Shown piece by piece: positions 1 through 8,534 of a stretch of 64,000 nucleotides of DNA. Below the pieces are notes generated by a model. The model was not told the origin of the DNA. It saw only the letters and a program-made list of their open reading frames with translations, and searched no databases. The translations under genes and the position numbers were made by a program. Origin of the DNA: an uncultured Eubacterium sp. (GTDB lineage Bacteria > Bacillota > Clostridia > Lachnospirales > Lachnospiraceae); contig CAJTZX010000004.1 of the NCBI GenBank assembly GCA_910584345.1, positions 1-64,000 of the forward strand, written 5' to 3'. Numbering within the stretch: the first letter of the stretch is position 1; each line of letters begins with the position of its first letter.

Positions 1-39
1 CATCTATTCTAAGCAATTCCTGTAAAAAACAACTGAGTT

Positions 40-177
40 TCACGGATTCAGGATAGAGTAAAAACGTGATCTTGATTTTGCCACTAATAACAGCATCGCA
101 AGGACGCCGATCAACCATATTCCAAACAGTATAAGCCCGATCATGGACGGCGTTTTGCTGCTGTTGCATTTTTTAAC
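40..177 (-). pseudogene. Probable blaR1 (M56 antirepressor) membrane-segment remnant
   Basis: Directly after the truncated blaI, the minus strand in another frame encodes a short stretch with one strong hydrophobic helix (IGLILFGIWLIGVLAMLLL) followed by a basic SRSRF segment, then stops. This resembles a transmembrane hairpin of BlaR1/MecR1-type M56 proteins, which normally follow blaI. There is no zinc-peptidase HExxH motif, no sensor domain and no start codon, so it can only be a scrap. A shift of frame near position 45 would extend the reading towards the window edge. The family assignment rests on position and hydrophobic pattern only. Confidence 0.4.
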
Positions 178-428
178 TTATTTGTCCCTTGTCTAATGTA
201 TTCTTTTTCCTTTATCAGAGGCGTGTAAACAAACACCCTGCTTTGTTTTTCATAGGAAAGAGCGCCCTTCGTCACAAGGCGTTTAATCAAAGTCTGTATT
301 GTCTTAGGACTCCATTTGGTCGTCTGTGTTAATCTGTCCGTTATCTCATTGGTGCTGATCGGTGCGTGTTTCCATATGACTTTCATCACTTCAAATTCTG
401 CTTCTGAAATCTGTGGCAATGCTTTCAT
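141..428 (-). CDS. blaI: BlaI/MecI-family repressor, C-terminally truncated
   Basis: This is a winged-helix repressor of beta-lactamase/M56 systems. The protein starts MKALPQISEAEFEVMKVIW, contains the WSPKTIQTLIKRLVTKG recognition-helix region and the VFVYTPLIKEKEY wing, all typical of BlaI. The start at 428 is chosen because GGAGG lies 7-8 bases upstream; the longer reading frame begins inside the promoter. At 95 residues it is about 30 short of the family. After YIRQGTNK the sequence leaves the family pattern and ends LKNATAAKRRP, so most of the C-terminal dimerisation helices are lost. DNA binding may persist weakly, but normal dimerisation is doubtful. A probable blaR1 scrap lies immediately downstream. 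Confidence 0.85.
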   Translation of the reverse strand: MKALPQISEAEFEVMKVIWKHAPISTNEITDRLTQTTKWSPKTIQTLIKRLVTKGALSYEKQSRVFVYTPLIKEKEYIRQGTNKLKNATAAKRRP

Positions 429-459
429 CTTTGAATCCTCCTTAATTCTTACGCCTGTA

Positions 460-494
460 ATACACATTATAGTGTATAGAATGCAAAATGTCAA
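460..494 (-). promoter_or_regulatory. blaI promoter with BlaI-type operator
   Basis: Read on the minus strand, TTGACA (494-489) and TATAAT (471-466) are separated by exactly 17 bases. The -10 box is the centre of a perfect palindrome ATACAC-TATAAT-GTGTAT (460-477), which contains the TACA/TGTA half sites typical of BlaI/MecI operators. The arrangement implies autorepression by occlusion of the -10 element. Confidence 0.8.
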
Positions 495-615
495 TTTTAT
501 CAAAGAAATCTCTTGACAAAATCTGTTAACGGACTATTTTTTTATTAAAATCTGTTTGTGGATTTTAAAAGAGCATTCTGGTGATATGTCAAGAGAAATT
601 TGAAATAAATTTTGA

Positions 616-1455
616 GTTCTGGTTAAAGCAGGGCATGATCTTGTAGTATGCGATTTTAACCAGGCATCGGTAGATGAGCTGACTGCTCTGGGTGCAAAGG
701 GTGCGGCAAATGGTGCACAGGTGGCCAGCGAATGTGAAGTTATTATCACAATGGTACCAAACTCACCGCATGTACGTGCAGCGGTATTTGGTGAGGGCGG
801 AATTGCTGAGACAGCAAAGCCTGGCACGGTACTGATTGACATGAGTTCGATTGATCCGGTGGAAAGCAAAAAGATTGGCGCGGAACTGGCAGAGAAAGGG
901 ATTGATATGCTGGATGCCCCTGTATCTGGCGGAGAACCAAAAGCAATCGATGGTACGCTTTCTGTGATGGTAGGCGGAAAGAAAGAGCTGTTTGACAAAT
1001 ATTATGACTTATTAATGGTTATGGCTGGTTCTGTTGTATATGTTGGTGAGCTTGGTTCTGGAAATGTGGCAAAGCTGGCAAATCAGATTGTGGTAGCTGT
1101 AAATATTGCAGCCGTATCCGAGGCGCTTACCTTTGCTAAAAAAGCAGGAACAGATCCGGAGCTGGTGTATCAGGCAATTCGGGGAGGATTGGCAGGTTCT
1201 ACCGTTATGGATGCAAAAGCACCGATGATGCTGGCAGGAAATTATAATCCTGGTTTCCGTATCGAACTGCATATTAAAGATTTGACGAACGCATTGAATG
1301 CAGCGCATGCGATCAATTCTCCGGTGCCGTTAACTGCACAGATGATGGAAGTCATGCAGTTCTTAAAAGCAGAAGGATGCGAAAAAGAAGATCATGACAG
1401 TATTGTAAAATATTATGAGAAAATTTCTGGTACAAGCATTGTAAAAAAACAGTAA
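616..1455 (+). pseudogene. garR: Tartronate semialdehyde reductase / 3-hydroxyisobutyrate dehydrogenase family, 5' truncated
   Basis: The open frame starts after a stop at 613-615 and reads VLVKAGHDLVVCDFN, which is residue 20 or so of the GarR/HIBADH family. It continues normally through TMVPNSPHV, the substrate-site DAPVSGG, the GNVAKLANQ segment with the catalytic lysine, and the C-terminal helical domain to the stop. The first ~19 residues, holding the Gly-rich NAD(P) loop (GxGxxG), are absent and no start codon with a ribosome site replaces them; a GTG at 721 would give an even shorter protein. In a sugar-acid pathway it would reduce tartronate semialdehyde to glycerate. As it stands the cofactor domain is broken, so activity is unlikely. 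Confidence 0.8.
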
Positions 1456-1489
1456 TATCATAATTAGTATTACGATAACTGAAAATAAT

Positions 1490-1530
1490 GGGCAGTTGCT
1501 GCTATTCACTGGTCCGCAGCGGTTCTGCCC
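1490..1530 (+). other. Intercistronic hairpin between garR remnant and gntP-family gene
   Basis: GGGCAG...CTGCCC with inner arms TTGCTGC and GCAGCGG can fold into a long stem-loop in the 125-base gap. It is not followed by a T-run, so it is more like an mRNA-processing or stability element than an intrinsic terminator. Function is inferred. Confidence 0.4.
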
Positions 1531-1580
1531 ATTTGTAGTTGAAAGAAGGGACTTTCGTGTAATATAATGAGGTGAGAAAA

Positions 1581-2981
1581 ATGAGTGAATCTACACGTAT
1601 GCTGATAGGACTGATCGTAGGTATCGCCGTTATGGTTGTACTTGTCTCTAAGACAAAGGTACATACTTTTATTGCACTGATGATTGCATCAGGCATTACA
1701 GGCATTATCGGGGGTATGCCGTTTGTTAATGTGACACAGGAAGATGGAACAACAATTACAGGTCTGGTAACAGCAATTCAAGACGGGTTTGGAAATACGT
1801 TAAAAAGTACGGGTATTATTATTGGACTGGGCGTTATGATGGGCGGAATTTTGGAAAAATCGGGAGCCGCAGAGAAAATGGCGTATTCGTTTATCAAAGC
1901 CGTTGGAAAGAAAAAAGAAGAATGGGCGCTGGCAATCACAGGGTGGTTTATTGCAATTCCGGTATTTGCAGATTCGGCAATCGTTATTTTTGCACCGCTT
2001 TGTAAAGCTATTTCTAAAGTTACAGGCAAATCTTTGATAGGACTGGCGCTCGCGATGGCAGCTGGCCTTCAGCTGACACACTGTCTGGTGCCACCGACAC
2101 CGGGGCCTACGACGGCAGCCAGCATGCTCGGCGCTGATGTAGGACAGATGATTATCTGCGGTTCGCTTGTATCGATTCCAATGCTCATTGTTGCTGTGTT
2201 TTACTGCCAGAGTATTGGAAAGAAGATTTATCAGATTCCAACGGATGACGGCGGTTTTGAAAGAAAAGAGTTTAAACAGGAATACATAAAGTCTATGGAA
2301 GAACTGGATCGGATGATCGGACAGAAAAAACTTCCTGGGCTGGGCGTTTCCATTGCGCCGATTATTGTACCGCTGATTTTGATTTTGGCAAATACGATCG
2401 TAGGAATGATGGGTCAAAGCATTTCTATACTGGCATTTCTCGGTTCGCCGATCGTTGCGCTTTCCATTGGTACGCTGATCGCTATTTATGGACTGATGGC
2501 GAAAGATCCAACAAAAGAAGTGCTGCATGTGATGGATGATGCCATTAAGAGCACTGGTATTATTATGCTGATTACAGGTGCCGGCGGTTCGCTTGGCAAC
2601 GTCATAAAAGTCAGCGGCGTTGGGGATGCGCTTGGCGAGGTTGTTATGAAAATGCCGCTTCCTGCAATTTTACTTCCGTTTATCATTGCAGCTTTGATGC
2701 GTATTGCGCTAGGATCTGCGACGGTAGCGATTACGACCGCAGCATCGTTATCTGCTTCGCTGATAGGCGCGATTTCCGTCAGCCCGCTTTTGATGGCAGT
2801 TTCCTGCTGCGTTGGTGCGATTTCATTTTCGTATTTTAATGACAGCGGCTTCTGGGTATGGAACGGTATGTTTGGCGTGACCGAGTTAAAAGACCAGGTT
2901 CGGTGTAAGACAGCAATCTCTCTGATAATGGCAGGCGTCGGTATTATCGAACTGCTTGTTTTGTCAATGTTCATTCATTAA
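1581..2981 (+). CDS. GntP-family gluconate/sugar-acid:H+ symporter
   Basis: A 466-residue polytopic membrane protein of the GntP (gluconate permease) family, with about a dozen hydrophobic segments from the N-terminus (MLIGLIVGIAVMVVLVSK) to the C-terminus. Family features visible are GIIIGLGVMMGGILEKSGAAEKMA, the loop HCLVPPTPGPTTAA and SYFNDSGFWVW near the end. The ATG at 1581 has GAGGTGAG just upstream; a GTG nine bases earlier lies inside that ribosome site. It sits between the reductase remnant and an aldolase, so the substrate is most likely an aldarate, aldonate or glycerate-type acid rather than gluconate specifically. The gene is intact. Confidence 0.9.
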   Translation: MSESTRMLIGLIVGIAVMVVLVSKTKVHTFIALMIASGITGIIGGMPFVNVTQEDGTTITGLVTAIQDGFGNTLKSTGIIIGLGVMMGGILEKSGAAEKMAYSFIKAVGKKKEEWALAITGWFIAIPVFADSAIVIFAPLCKAISKVTGKSLIGLALAMAAGLQLTHCLVPPTPGPTTAASMLGADVGQMIICGSLVSIPMLIVAVFYCQSIGKKIYQIPTDDGGFERKEFKQEYIKSMEELDRMIGQKKLPGLGVSIAPIIVPLILILANTIVGMMGQSISILAFLGSPIVALSIGTLIAIYGLMAKDPTKEVLHVMDDAIKSTGIIMLITGAGGSLGNVIKVSGVGDALGEVVMKMPLPAILLPFIIAALMRIALGSATVAITTAASLSASLIGAISVSPLLMAVSCCVGAISFSYFNDSGFWVWNGMFGVTELKDQVRCKTAISLIMAGVGIIELLVLSMFIH

Positions 2982-3008
2982 AATACAGCAAAATAAGGGG
3001 GCATTCAG

Positions 3009-3908
3009 ATGAATACAGAATTTATCAAAGGTGTCATCGTTCCGATTATTACTCCGATCGATGCACAAGAACAGATCGATGAGAAAAAAACAAGGGAGCA
3101 TGTAGACTATGTGATCGACGGTGGCATGCATGGCATATTGATCTTTGGGAGCAACGGAGAGTTTTACATGGTTGAAGAAGACGAGATGGAGCGCGGTCTG
3201 AAAATTATGGTAGATCAGGCTGCGGGCAGGGTTCCAGTTTATTTTGGAATTGGTGCGATCCGTACGAAAAAATGCATCCGTCTGGCAAAGATGGCAGCAG
3301 CAAACGGCGCAGCTGGTATTTCCATACTCCAGCCTATGTTTTTAAAACCTACAGAAGAAGAACTGTTCAGACATTTTCAGGCGATTGCGGATGCCGTTGC
3401 GGACGTGCCAGTACTGTTATATAATAATCCGGGCAGAGTCGGATATACAATGTCCGCGAATCTAGTGGAGAGACTTGCGCATGAAGTGGAAAATATCGTT
3501 GGCATGAAGGATACAAGCGGGGATATTACACAGACGGCAGAGTTTATCCGCAGGACTAGGGATGTTGGATTTAAAGTGTTTGGCGGAAAAGATACGCTGT
3601 TGTATGCATCGATGTGTCATGGCGCAGTCGGCGGAGTGTGCACTTCAGGTAATTTTATGCCAGAGCTGATTGCGGATGTCTATAATAAATATGTTCAAGG
3701 CGATTTGGAAGGATCACTGGAAGCACAGTTTAAACTAAATCCAGTGCGGCTTTCTATGGATGGGGCCAGTTTTCCGGTAGCTTCAAAAGATATGGCAAAT
3801 TTAAGGGGTAGACAAATCGGGCTGCCATATGCGCCAAGCCTTGCTACACCGGAAGGACCGGTACTGGATAAGATACGTACAGAAATGACACGTGCCGGAT
3901 TAATCTGA
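3009..3908 (+). CDS. DapA-family class I aldolase/dehydratase (DHDPS/NAL superfamily)
   Basis: A 299-residue TIM-barrel enzyme of the dihydrodipicolinate synthase / N-acetylneuraminate lyase superfamily. The Schiff-base lysine is in VGMKDTSGD (about residue 167), the catalytic tyrosine in LLYNNPGRVGY, and the substrate loop in FGSNGEFYMV. The start has AAGGGGG upstream. Superfamily members include KdgD-type 5-keto-4-deoxyglucarate dehydratases and 2-keto-3-deoxy acid aldolases. Between a GntP permease and a glycerate kinase, the position suggests cleavage of 5-keto-4-deoxyglucarate to pyruvate and tartronate semialdehyde, the job usually done by HpcH-family GarL. That assignment is inferred from context; a lysine-pathway DapA role is less likely here. 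Confidence 0.85.
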   Translation: MNTEFIKGVIVPIITPIDAQEQIDEKKTREHVDYVIDGGMHGILIFGSNGEFYMVEEDEMERGLKIMVDQAAGRVPVYFGIGAIRTKKCIRLAKMAAANGAAGISILQPMFLKPTEEELFRHFQAIADAVADVPVLLYNNPGRVGYTMSANLVERLAHEVENIVGMKDTSGDITQTAEFIRRTRDVGFKVFGGKDTLLYASMCHGAVGGVCTSGNFMPELIADVYNKYVQGDLEGSLEAQFKLNPVRLSMDGASFPVASKDMANLRGRQIGLPYAPSLATPEGPVLDKIRTEMTRAGLI

Positions 3909-3986
3909 GTAATCTGAGATAGATGAGAAAGCTTAGACGATAAAGGTCGGACAGGAGCTTAGACAGGGATAAGGGAGAGATGGTAA

Positions 3987-5225
3987 ATGAGGTCGTTAAG
4001 GGAAGAGGCAGATCATATAATAAAACAGGCAATACAAAAAGTCCTGCCGGATCAGGCGGTAGAACAAGCGCTGGAACAAAAGGAATTTGGCACTGGAGAT
4101 ATTTATGTAGTAGCTGCGGGGAAAGCAGCCTGGCAGATGGCGAAGGCTGCTGCGGGAATCTTAGGCAGCAAGATCAAACAAGGTGTCGTGATTACAAAAT
4201 ACGATCACGTAAAAGGAGATATTGAAGGCATGGACTGCTACGAGGCAGGGCATCCGGTGCCGGATGAAAATTCCTTTCTTGGAACAGCGGCAGCATTGGA
4301 GCTTGTCAGAGATCTTCGGGCAGAAGATACGGTGCTGTTTCTGCTTTCCGGCGGAGGCTCGGCGTTGTTTGAACAGCCATTGATTCCGAAAGAAGAATTG
4401 GCGGATATTACAAAGCAGCTGTTAGCGTGCGGAGCAGATATTGTGGAAATGAATACGGTACGGAAAAGACTTTCCGGTGTAAAAGGCGGGAAATTTGCAA
4501 AAATTTGTGAACCGGCACATGTATACAGCATTGTACTCAGTGATATTTTAGGCGATCCTTTGGATATGATAGCGTCCGGCCCGGCTTATCCAGATACCTC
4601 TACATGTGAAATGGCACTTGCTGTTGTGGAAAAATATAAGTTAAAGCTGAGCGTGCAGGCGCAAAAGTGTCTGGAAACGGAAACACCAAAAGAGCTGTTT
4701 CACGTTGAAACTCAAATTACTGGAAGCGTGAAAAACCTCTGTCTTGCAGCAGCTCATGCATGTGAAGCTTTGGGCTACGAGACGGTAATTTTGACAGATC
4801 AACTAGAGTGTGAGGCAAAAGAGGCAGGTTCGTTTTTGGCTTCGATTGCCAAAAGTCATGCGAAAGACCATAAACGTATGGCATTTATTGCCGGCGGGGA
4901 AACAGTCGTACATTTAACCGGAACGGGAAAAGGCGGACGCAACCAGGAGCTTGCGCTTGCAGCGGCGTCCGGTATTACAGGGCTTACCGGGACAGCGGTG
5001 TTTAGTACAGGCAGCGACGGTACGGATGGGCCGACGCAGGCAGCAGGCGGATTTTGTGACTGGCGTACGAAAGAAAAACTGGAGGAACAGGGAGTAGACA
5101 TTTACGAAACGCTGCGGAATAATGATGCGTATCACGCGCTGCAAAAATGTGATGGACTCATTGTGACAGGAGCGACCGGGACGAATGTGAATGATGTTGC
5201 GGTATTGCTGCTGTCCGGTGAATAA
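3987..5225 (+). CDS. Glycerate 2-kinase, MOFRL family
   Basis: A 412-residue glycerate kinase of the GckA/TtuD (DUF4147 plus MOFRL) type, which makes 2-phosphoglycerate from D-glycerate. Visible features are IYVVAAGKAAWQMAKAA near the N-terminus, LLSGGGSALFE (about residues 116-126), GGETVVHLTGTGKGGRNQE in the MOFRL domain, and STGSDGTDGPTQAAGG. The ATG at 3987 has AGGGAGAG about eight bases upstream. It would complete the route aldarate to tartronate semialdehyde to glycerate to 2-phosphoglycerate. Nothing in the gene is broken. Confidence 0.9.
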   Translation: MRSLREEADHIIKQAIQKVLPDQAVEQALEQKEFGTGDIYVVAAGKAAWQMAKAAAGILGSKIKQGVVITKYDHVKGDIEGMDCYEAGHPVPDENSFLGTAAALELVRDLRAEDTVLFLLSGGGSALFEQPLIPKEELADITKQLLACGADIVEMNTVRKRLSGVKGGKFAKICEPAHVYSIVLSDILGDPLDMIASGPAYPDTSTCEMALAVVEKYKLKLSVQAQKCLETETPKELFHVETQITGSVKNLCLAAAHACEALGYETVILTDQLECEAKEAGSFLASIAKSHAKDHKRMAFIAGGETVVHLTGTGKGGRNQELALAAASGITGLTGTAVFSTGSDGTDGPTQAAGGFCDWRTKEKLEEQGVDIYETLRNNDAYHALQKCDGLIVTGATGTNVNDVAVLLLSGE

Positions 5226-5247
5226 AGAAAGAAGGTGAAAATGTTTT

Positions 5248-6497
5248 ATGGATGTATGCAGATATATAAAAATTCATGAGCGGGATAATGTAGCGATTGC
5301 CATACAGGATATCGCCGCCGGAACTTTGATCGAGGATGGACTGACGGCTAATCAGGATATTCCGCAGGCGCATAAAATCGCCCTGTGCGATATTTTGAAA
5401 AATGGGGAAGTCATTCGTTATGGAGTTGTATTAGGATATGCAAAAGACGATATCCGAAAGGGAGACTGGATCAATGAGCATATGTTGCTTTTGCCGGAAA
5501 GTCCTTCGGTAGAAAATATGGAGTACGGGACGAATATTGTCCCGATAGAGGAATTGCCCTTGCCGCCGCGGACGACGTGGATGGGATATCGGAATGCACA
5601 GGGACCTGCGGGTACGAAAAATCTGCTTGGAATTGTTACAACGGTACAGTGTGCAGCGGGTGTGCTAAAGGTAGCAGTGGAGAGAATCAAAAAAGAGCTG
5701 CTGCCAAAATATGAACATGTGGACGGAGTAGTAGCAGTGACACATCCTTATGGATGCGGGGTGGCGATCAATGCGCCAATGGCACATATTCCTATTCGGG
5801 CAGTGGCAAATCTCATCCATCATCCAAATTTTGGCGGTGAAATTATGGTTGTAGGGCTTGGATGCGAAAAACTTACTTATGACCGGGTTTTGCAGGAAGA
5901 AGATATTACACCAGAAAACGTATTGACGCTTCAGGATTATCCGGGCCACGATGCCATGATGCAGGCCATTTTAGATATGGCGGAGAAAAAACTGCAAAAG
6001 CTGAATCAGCGCAGACGGGAAGAGCTTCCGTTAAGCGAGCTGTTAATCGGGATGCAGTGCAGCGGCAGCGATGCTTTTTCCGGTATATCAGCAAATCCAA
6101 GCGCCGGATATGCGGCAGATATGCTTGTGCGCGGCGGTGCGACGGTAATGTTTAGTGAAGTGACAGAGGTACGGGACGGCGTACCGATGTTAGCAACGCA
6201 ATGCGTGGATGCACATACCCGTGACCGTCTGGCAGAAGAAATGCGCTGGTATGACAACTATCTGGAAGAAGGCGGTGTGGATCGTGATGCGAATCCGACA
6301 CCGGGCAATAAGAAGGGCGGCCTTGCCAATATCGTAGAAAAGGCGATGGGAAGCATTGCCAAGAGCGGAACGAGCCCGATTGTAGAAGTATTGTCTCCGG
6401 CACAAAAACCGTCTAAGCATGGATTGTTTTTTGCGGCGACGCCGGCCAGTGATATCATAATGATATGTGTATTTTTAATCCAGCGCCGATTACTTAA
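5248..6497 (+). pseudogene. garD: Galactarate dehydratase (GarD/UxaA family) with internal deletion and frameshift
   Basis: The N-terminal SAF domain (residues 1-80; VAIAIQDIAAG) and the large catalytic region (TTVQCAAGVLKVA, THPYGCGVA, GLGCEKLTYD, GMQCSGSDAFSG, VEVLSPAQKP, GLFFAATPASD) match the family. Directly after ATPASD, at about 6453, the reading switches to a different frame where the true family C-terminus HNDMCIFNPAPIT plus stop is found at 6456-6497. By comparison with remembered GarD sequences about 90-100 residues are missing, and the size is not a multiple of three. The in-frame product instead runs to 6573 with an unrelated 30-residue tail. The lost segment is conserved in the family, so the enzyme is probably dead. 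Confidence 0.82.
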
Positions 6498-6518
6498 GGA
6501 CTTCGTTTATTTGAAAAG

Positions 6519-6562
6519 CAGCCACACAAAGAATTTTCTGCCATGGATTCTTTGTGTGGCTG
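6519..6562 (+). terminator. Stem-loop terminator after the garD remnant
   Basis: CAGCCACACAAAGAAT pairs perfectly with ATTCTTTGTGTGGCTG over 16 bp with a 12-base loop. Only a weak T-rich tail (GTAATTTATT) follows. It closes the catabolic operon ahead of the regulator gene, although the frameshifted garD frame reads through it. Confidence 0.7.
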
Positions 6563-6659
6563 TAATTTATTGATGAGAGAACTTATTAGTTGCTAAAATG
6601 AAGAAAAAGAGATATACTCAGAATATGTTTTCAGATCTTGATAAAGCGGGGACACAAAA

Positions 6660-8405
6660 ATGGCTAAAATACATGTACTTGTTCCAAATCAGGAACTTGC
6701 TATTCGGGAATATACGAAGGTGCCACTTGTAAATATTTCTATGACCGGACAGGAAGTAGGGCTGCTGGTGGAAGAAGCCAAGCAGTTGACGGGGAAAGAA
6801 CATCCGGTGATTGCGTTTGTCGGGCATTATACGATGTTTCCAGATTCCAGCTATATGAACGAGATTTTCCATGCGCGGCTGTTTTTTTATACGTATGAGG
6901 ACCGCAGCCGGATTGAAACGATTGTGCAAAAGGCGGTAACAGAAGGAACGGATGTAATTATTGGCGGAGAGCGGGTTTTAAAATGTATGCAGCAGTATCC
7001 GCATATTCAGTCATTGTTTTTGCGCACAAGGGAAGATTCTCTGCGCAAGGCGCTGCACGTAGCCCGCAGGATGGTATATACGTCTCAGGTAGAAAAGGAG
7101 AACCATGCGCAGTTTTTAACGGTACTTGAGACGGTATATAATGGAGTGCTGAAAGTAGATACGGAAAAAAATGTAACGGCGGCCAATCATGCTGCGGCAT
7201 GGATTTTAAATCGTACCGAAGCCGCGTTTATCGGCAGAAAGCTGTATGAAGTGATGCCGCAACTGGAAGAAAGCTATCTGGAGCGGGTATTAAGCGGTGA
7301 ACGGGAAATTCTTACAACAACGATGCTGATCAGCAGAGAATCCTATATGATATCCATTGCGCCGATTGCCTATGATGGCGGAATAACAGGCGCGATTCTT
7401 TCGATTCATAAAATTCCAACCGGAAGCAGGAAAAACCAGGATTTGTTTGAAGACAACCTTTTGTTCGGTTACTTGAGCATGGGGGATTTTTGCAAGATCG
7501 AGACGAAGTCTGAACGGATGAAAAAATGTATGGAGCTGGCGCGGACGTATGCGCTTTCTTCTGCACCTGTTATTATTTATGGGGAGACCGGAACGGAAAA
7601 AGAAGTGTTTGCACAGGGGATTCATAACAATGGTTATCAGAAAAACAGCCATTATTTAACGGTAAACTGCAGCGGTATGTCAGAAGAGCAGCAGATAGCG
7701 GTGCTGTTTGGAGAAGGGGCGCAGAATAAGCAGAAAAAAGCGGCACTGGAACAGGCTGCTTTTGGGACGCTTTTGATACGGGACATTGATGAATTATGTC
7801 TGCGCTGCCAGTACCGTCTGATGCGCGTCATGCGTTACAAAGTATTTATGAAGACCGATATTGAAGAGATTCCATCGATCGAGGTACGCATTATTGCTAC
7901 CGCGAGGGAAGAGCTGGCACAGAAGGTGCGAGACGGCCGGTTTCGGGAGGACTTATATTATCTGCTGAACGCTTTTGCTATTCATCTACCGCCTCTTAGG
8001 GAGCGCAGGGAAGATATTCCGGGGATGGTACAGAATTATTTCAGGCAATATAATAAAAAATATTCCAAACGTGTCAGCCTGACCAAAGGCGGTATGGATG
8101 CATTATGCGGTGCGCGCTGGGATGGGAATGCGCTGCAGCTGGAGCGGTTTTGCGAACGTCTAGTACTGACGGCACATAAGAGAAATATGGATGAGGTTTG
8201 TATTCGGGAACTGCTGCTTGAGCTGTATCCGAAAATAGAAACGCACAGCGGTATTCAAAGTGTAGTCGTTTATGAACCGCCGGAAAAGGAAGAGATCGAG
8301 CAGGCGCTTGCACAGTGCCGGGACAACAGGCAGAAAACGGCAGAACTGCTTGGCATCAGTACAGCAACACTCTGGCGTAAAATGAAAAAGTATGGCATTG
8401 AGTAA
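6660..8405 (+). CDS. PrpR-like AAA+ transcriptional regulator lacking the sigma-54 GAFTGA loop
   Basis: A 581-residue enhancer-binding-protein-like regulator. Residues 1-155 resemble the PrpR N-terminal sensor domain (MAKIHVLVPNQELA), followed by a PAS domain (about 165-260), an AAA+ core (about 285-500) and a Fis-type helix-turn-helix at the end (DNRQKTAELLGISTATLWRK). The Walker A motif is GETGTEKE (usual GETGTGKE) and the Walker B region is LLIRDIDE. Between LFGEGAQ and AAFGTLL, where GAFTGA should be, the chain is shortened and the motif is absent. It therefore probably cannot remodel sigma-54 polymerase and may work TyrR-like on sigma-A promoters. It lies just after the sugar-acid operon and is its likely regulator. 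Confidence 0.85.
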   Translation: MAKIHVLVPNQELAIREYTKVPLVNISMTGQEVGLLVEEAKQLTGKEHPVIAFVGHYTMFPDSSYMNEIFHARLFFYTYEDRSRIETIVQKAVTEGTDVIIGGERVLKCMQQYPHIQSLFLRTREDSLRKALHVARRMVYTSQVEKENHAQFLTVLETVYNGVLKVDTEKNVTAANHAAAWILNRTEAAFIGRKLYEVMPQLEESYLERVLSGEREILTTTMLISRESYMISIAPIAYDGGITGAILSIHKIPTGSRKNQDLFEDNLLFGYLSMGDFCKIETKSERMKKCMELARTYALSSAPVIIYGETGTEKEVFAQGIHNNGYQKNSHYLTVNCSGMSEEQQIAVLFGEGAQNKQKKAALEQAAFGTLLIRDIDELCLRCQYRLMRVMRYKVFMKTDIEEIPSIEVRIIATAREELAQKVRDGRFREDLYYLLNAFAIHLPPLRERREDIPGMVQNYFRQYNKKYSKRVSLTKGGMDALCGARWDGNALQLERFCERLVLTAHKRNMDEVCIRELLLELYPKIETHSGIQSVVVYEPPEKEEIEQALAQCRDNRQKTAELLGISTATLWRKMKKYGIE

Positions 8406-8430
8406 TTATGGATGATGGCAGATGCAATAG

Positions 8431-8481
8431 GAATCAAAGTATAAGAATCAAAGTATAAGAATCAAAGTATAAGAATCAAAG
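8431..8481. repeat. 14-bp tandem repeat, about 3.6 copies
   Basis: The unit GAATCAAAGTATAA is repeated exactly three times and then partly (GAATCAAAG) in the 130-base A-rich gap before the DUF362 gene. It looks like slippage-type expansion. No promoter role is evident. Confidence 0.9.
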
Positions 8482-8534
8482 AGTAAAATTGAAAGAATAA
8501 AGTCGAAAAAATAAAAAAATTAAGAGGAAAAATA

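Noticed and set aside
1490..1530. Hairpin considered as a terminator or a sigma-54 promoter site (GG...GC)
   Set aside because: No T-run follows, and the GG-N10-GC spacing of a -24/-12 promoter is not met.
1800..2528. A 242-codon open frame antisense to the GntP-family gene
   Set aside because: Its codons mirror the permease on the other strand; the protein is Arg/Asn/Cys-rich nonsense without a ribosome site or known domain.
3980..4225. Short frame starting seven bases before the glycerate kinase start
   Set aside because: It is out of frame with the recognisable kinase and ends early; the kinase start at 3987 has the better-placed ribosome site.
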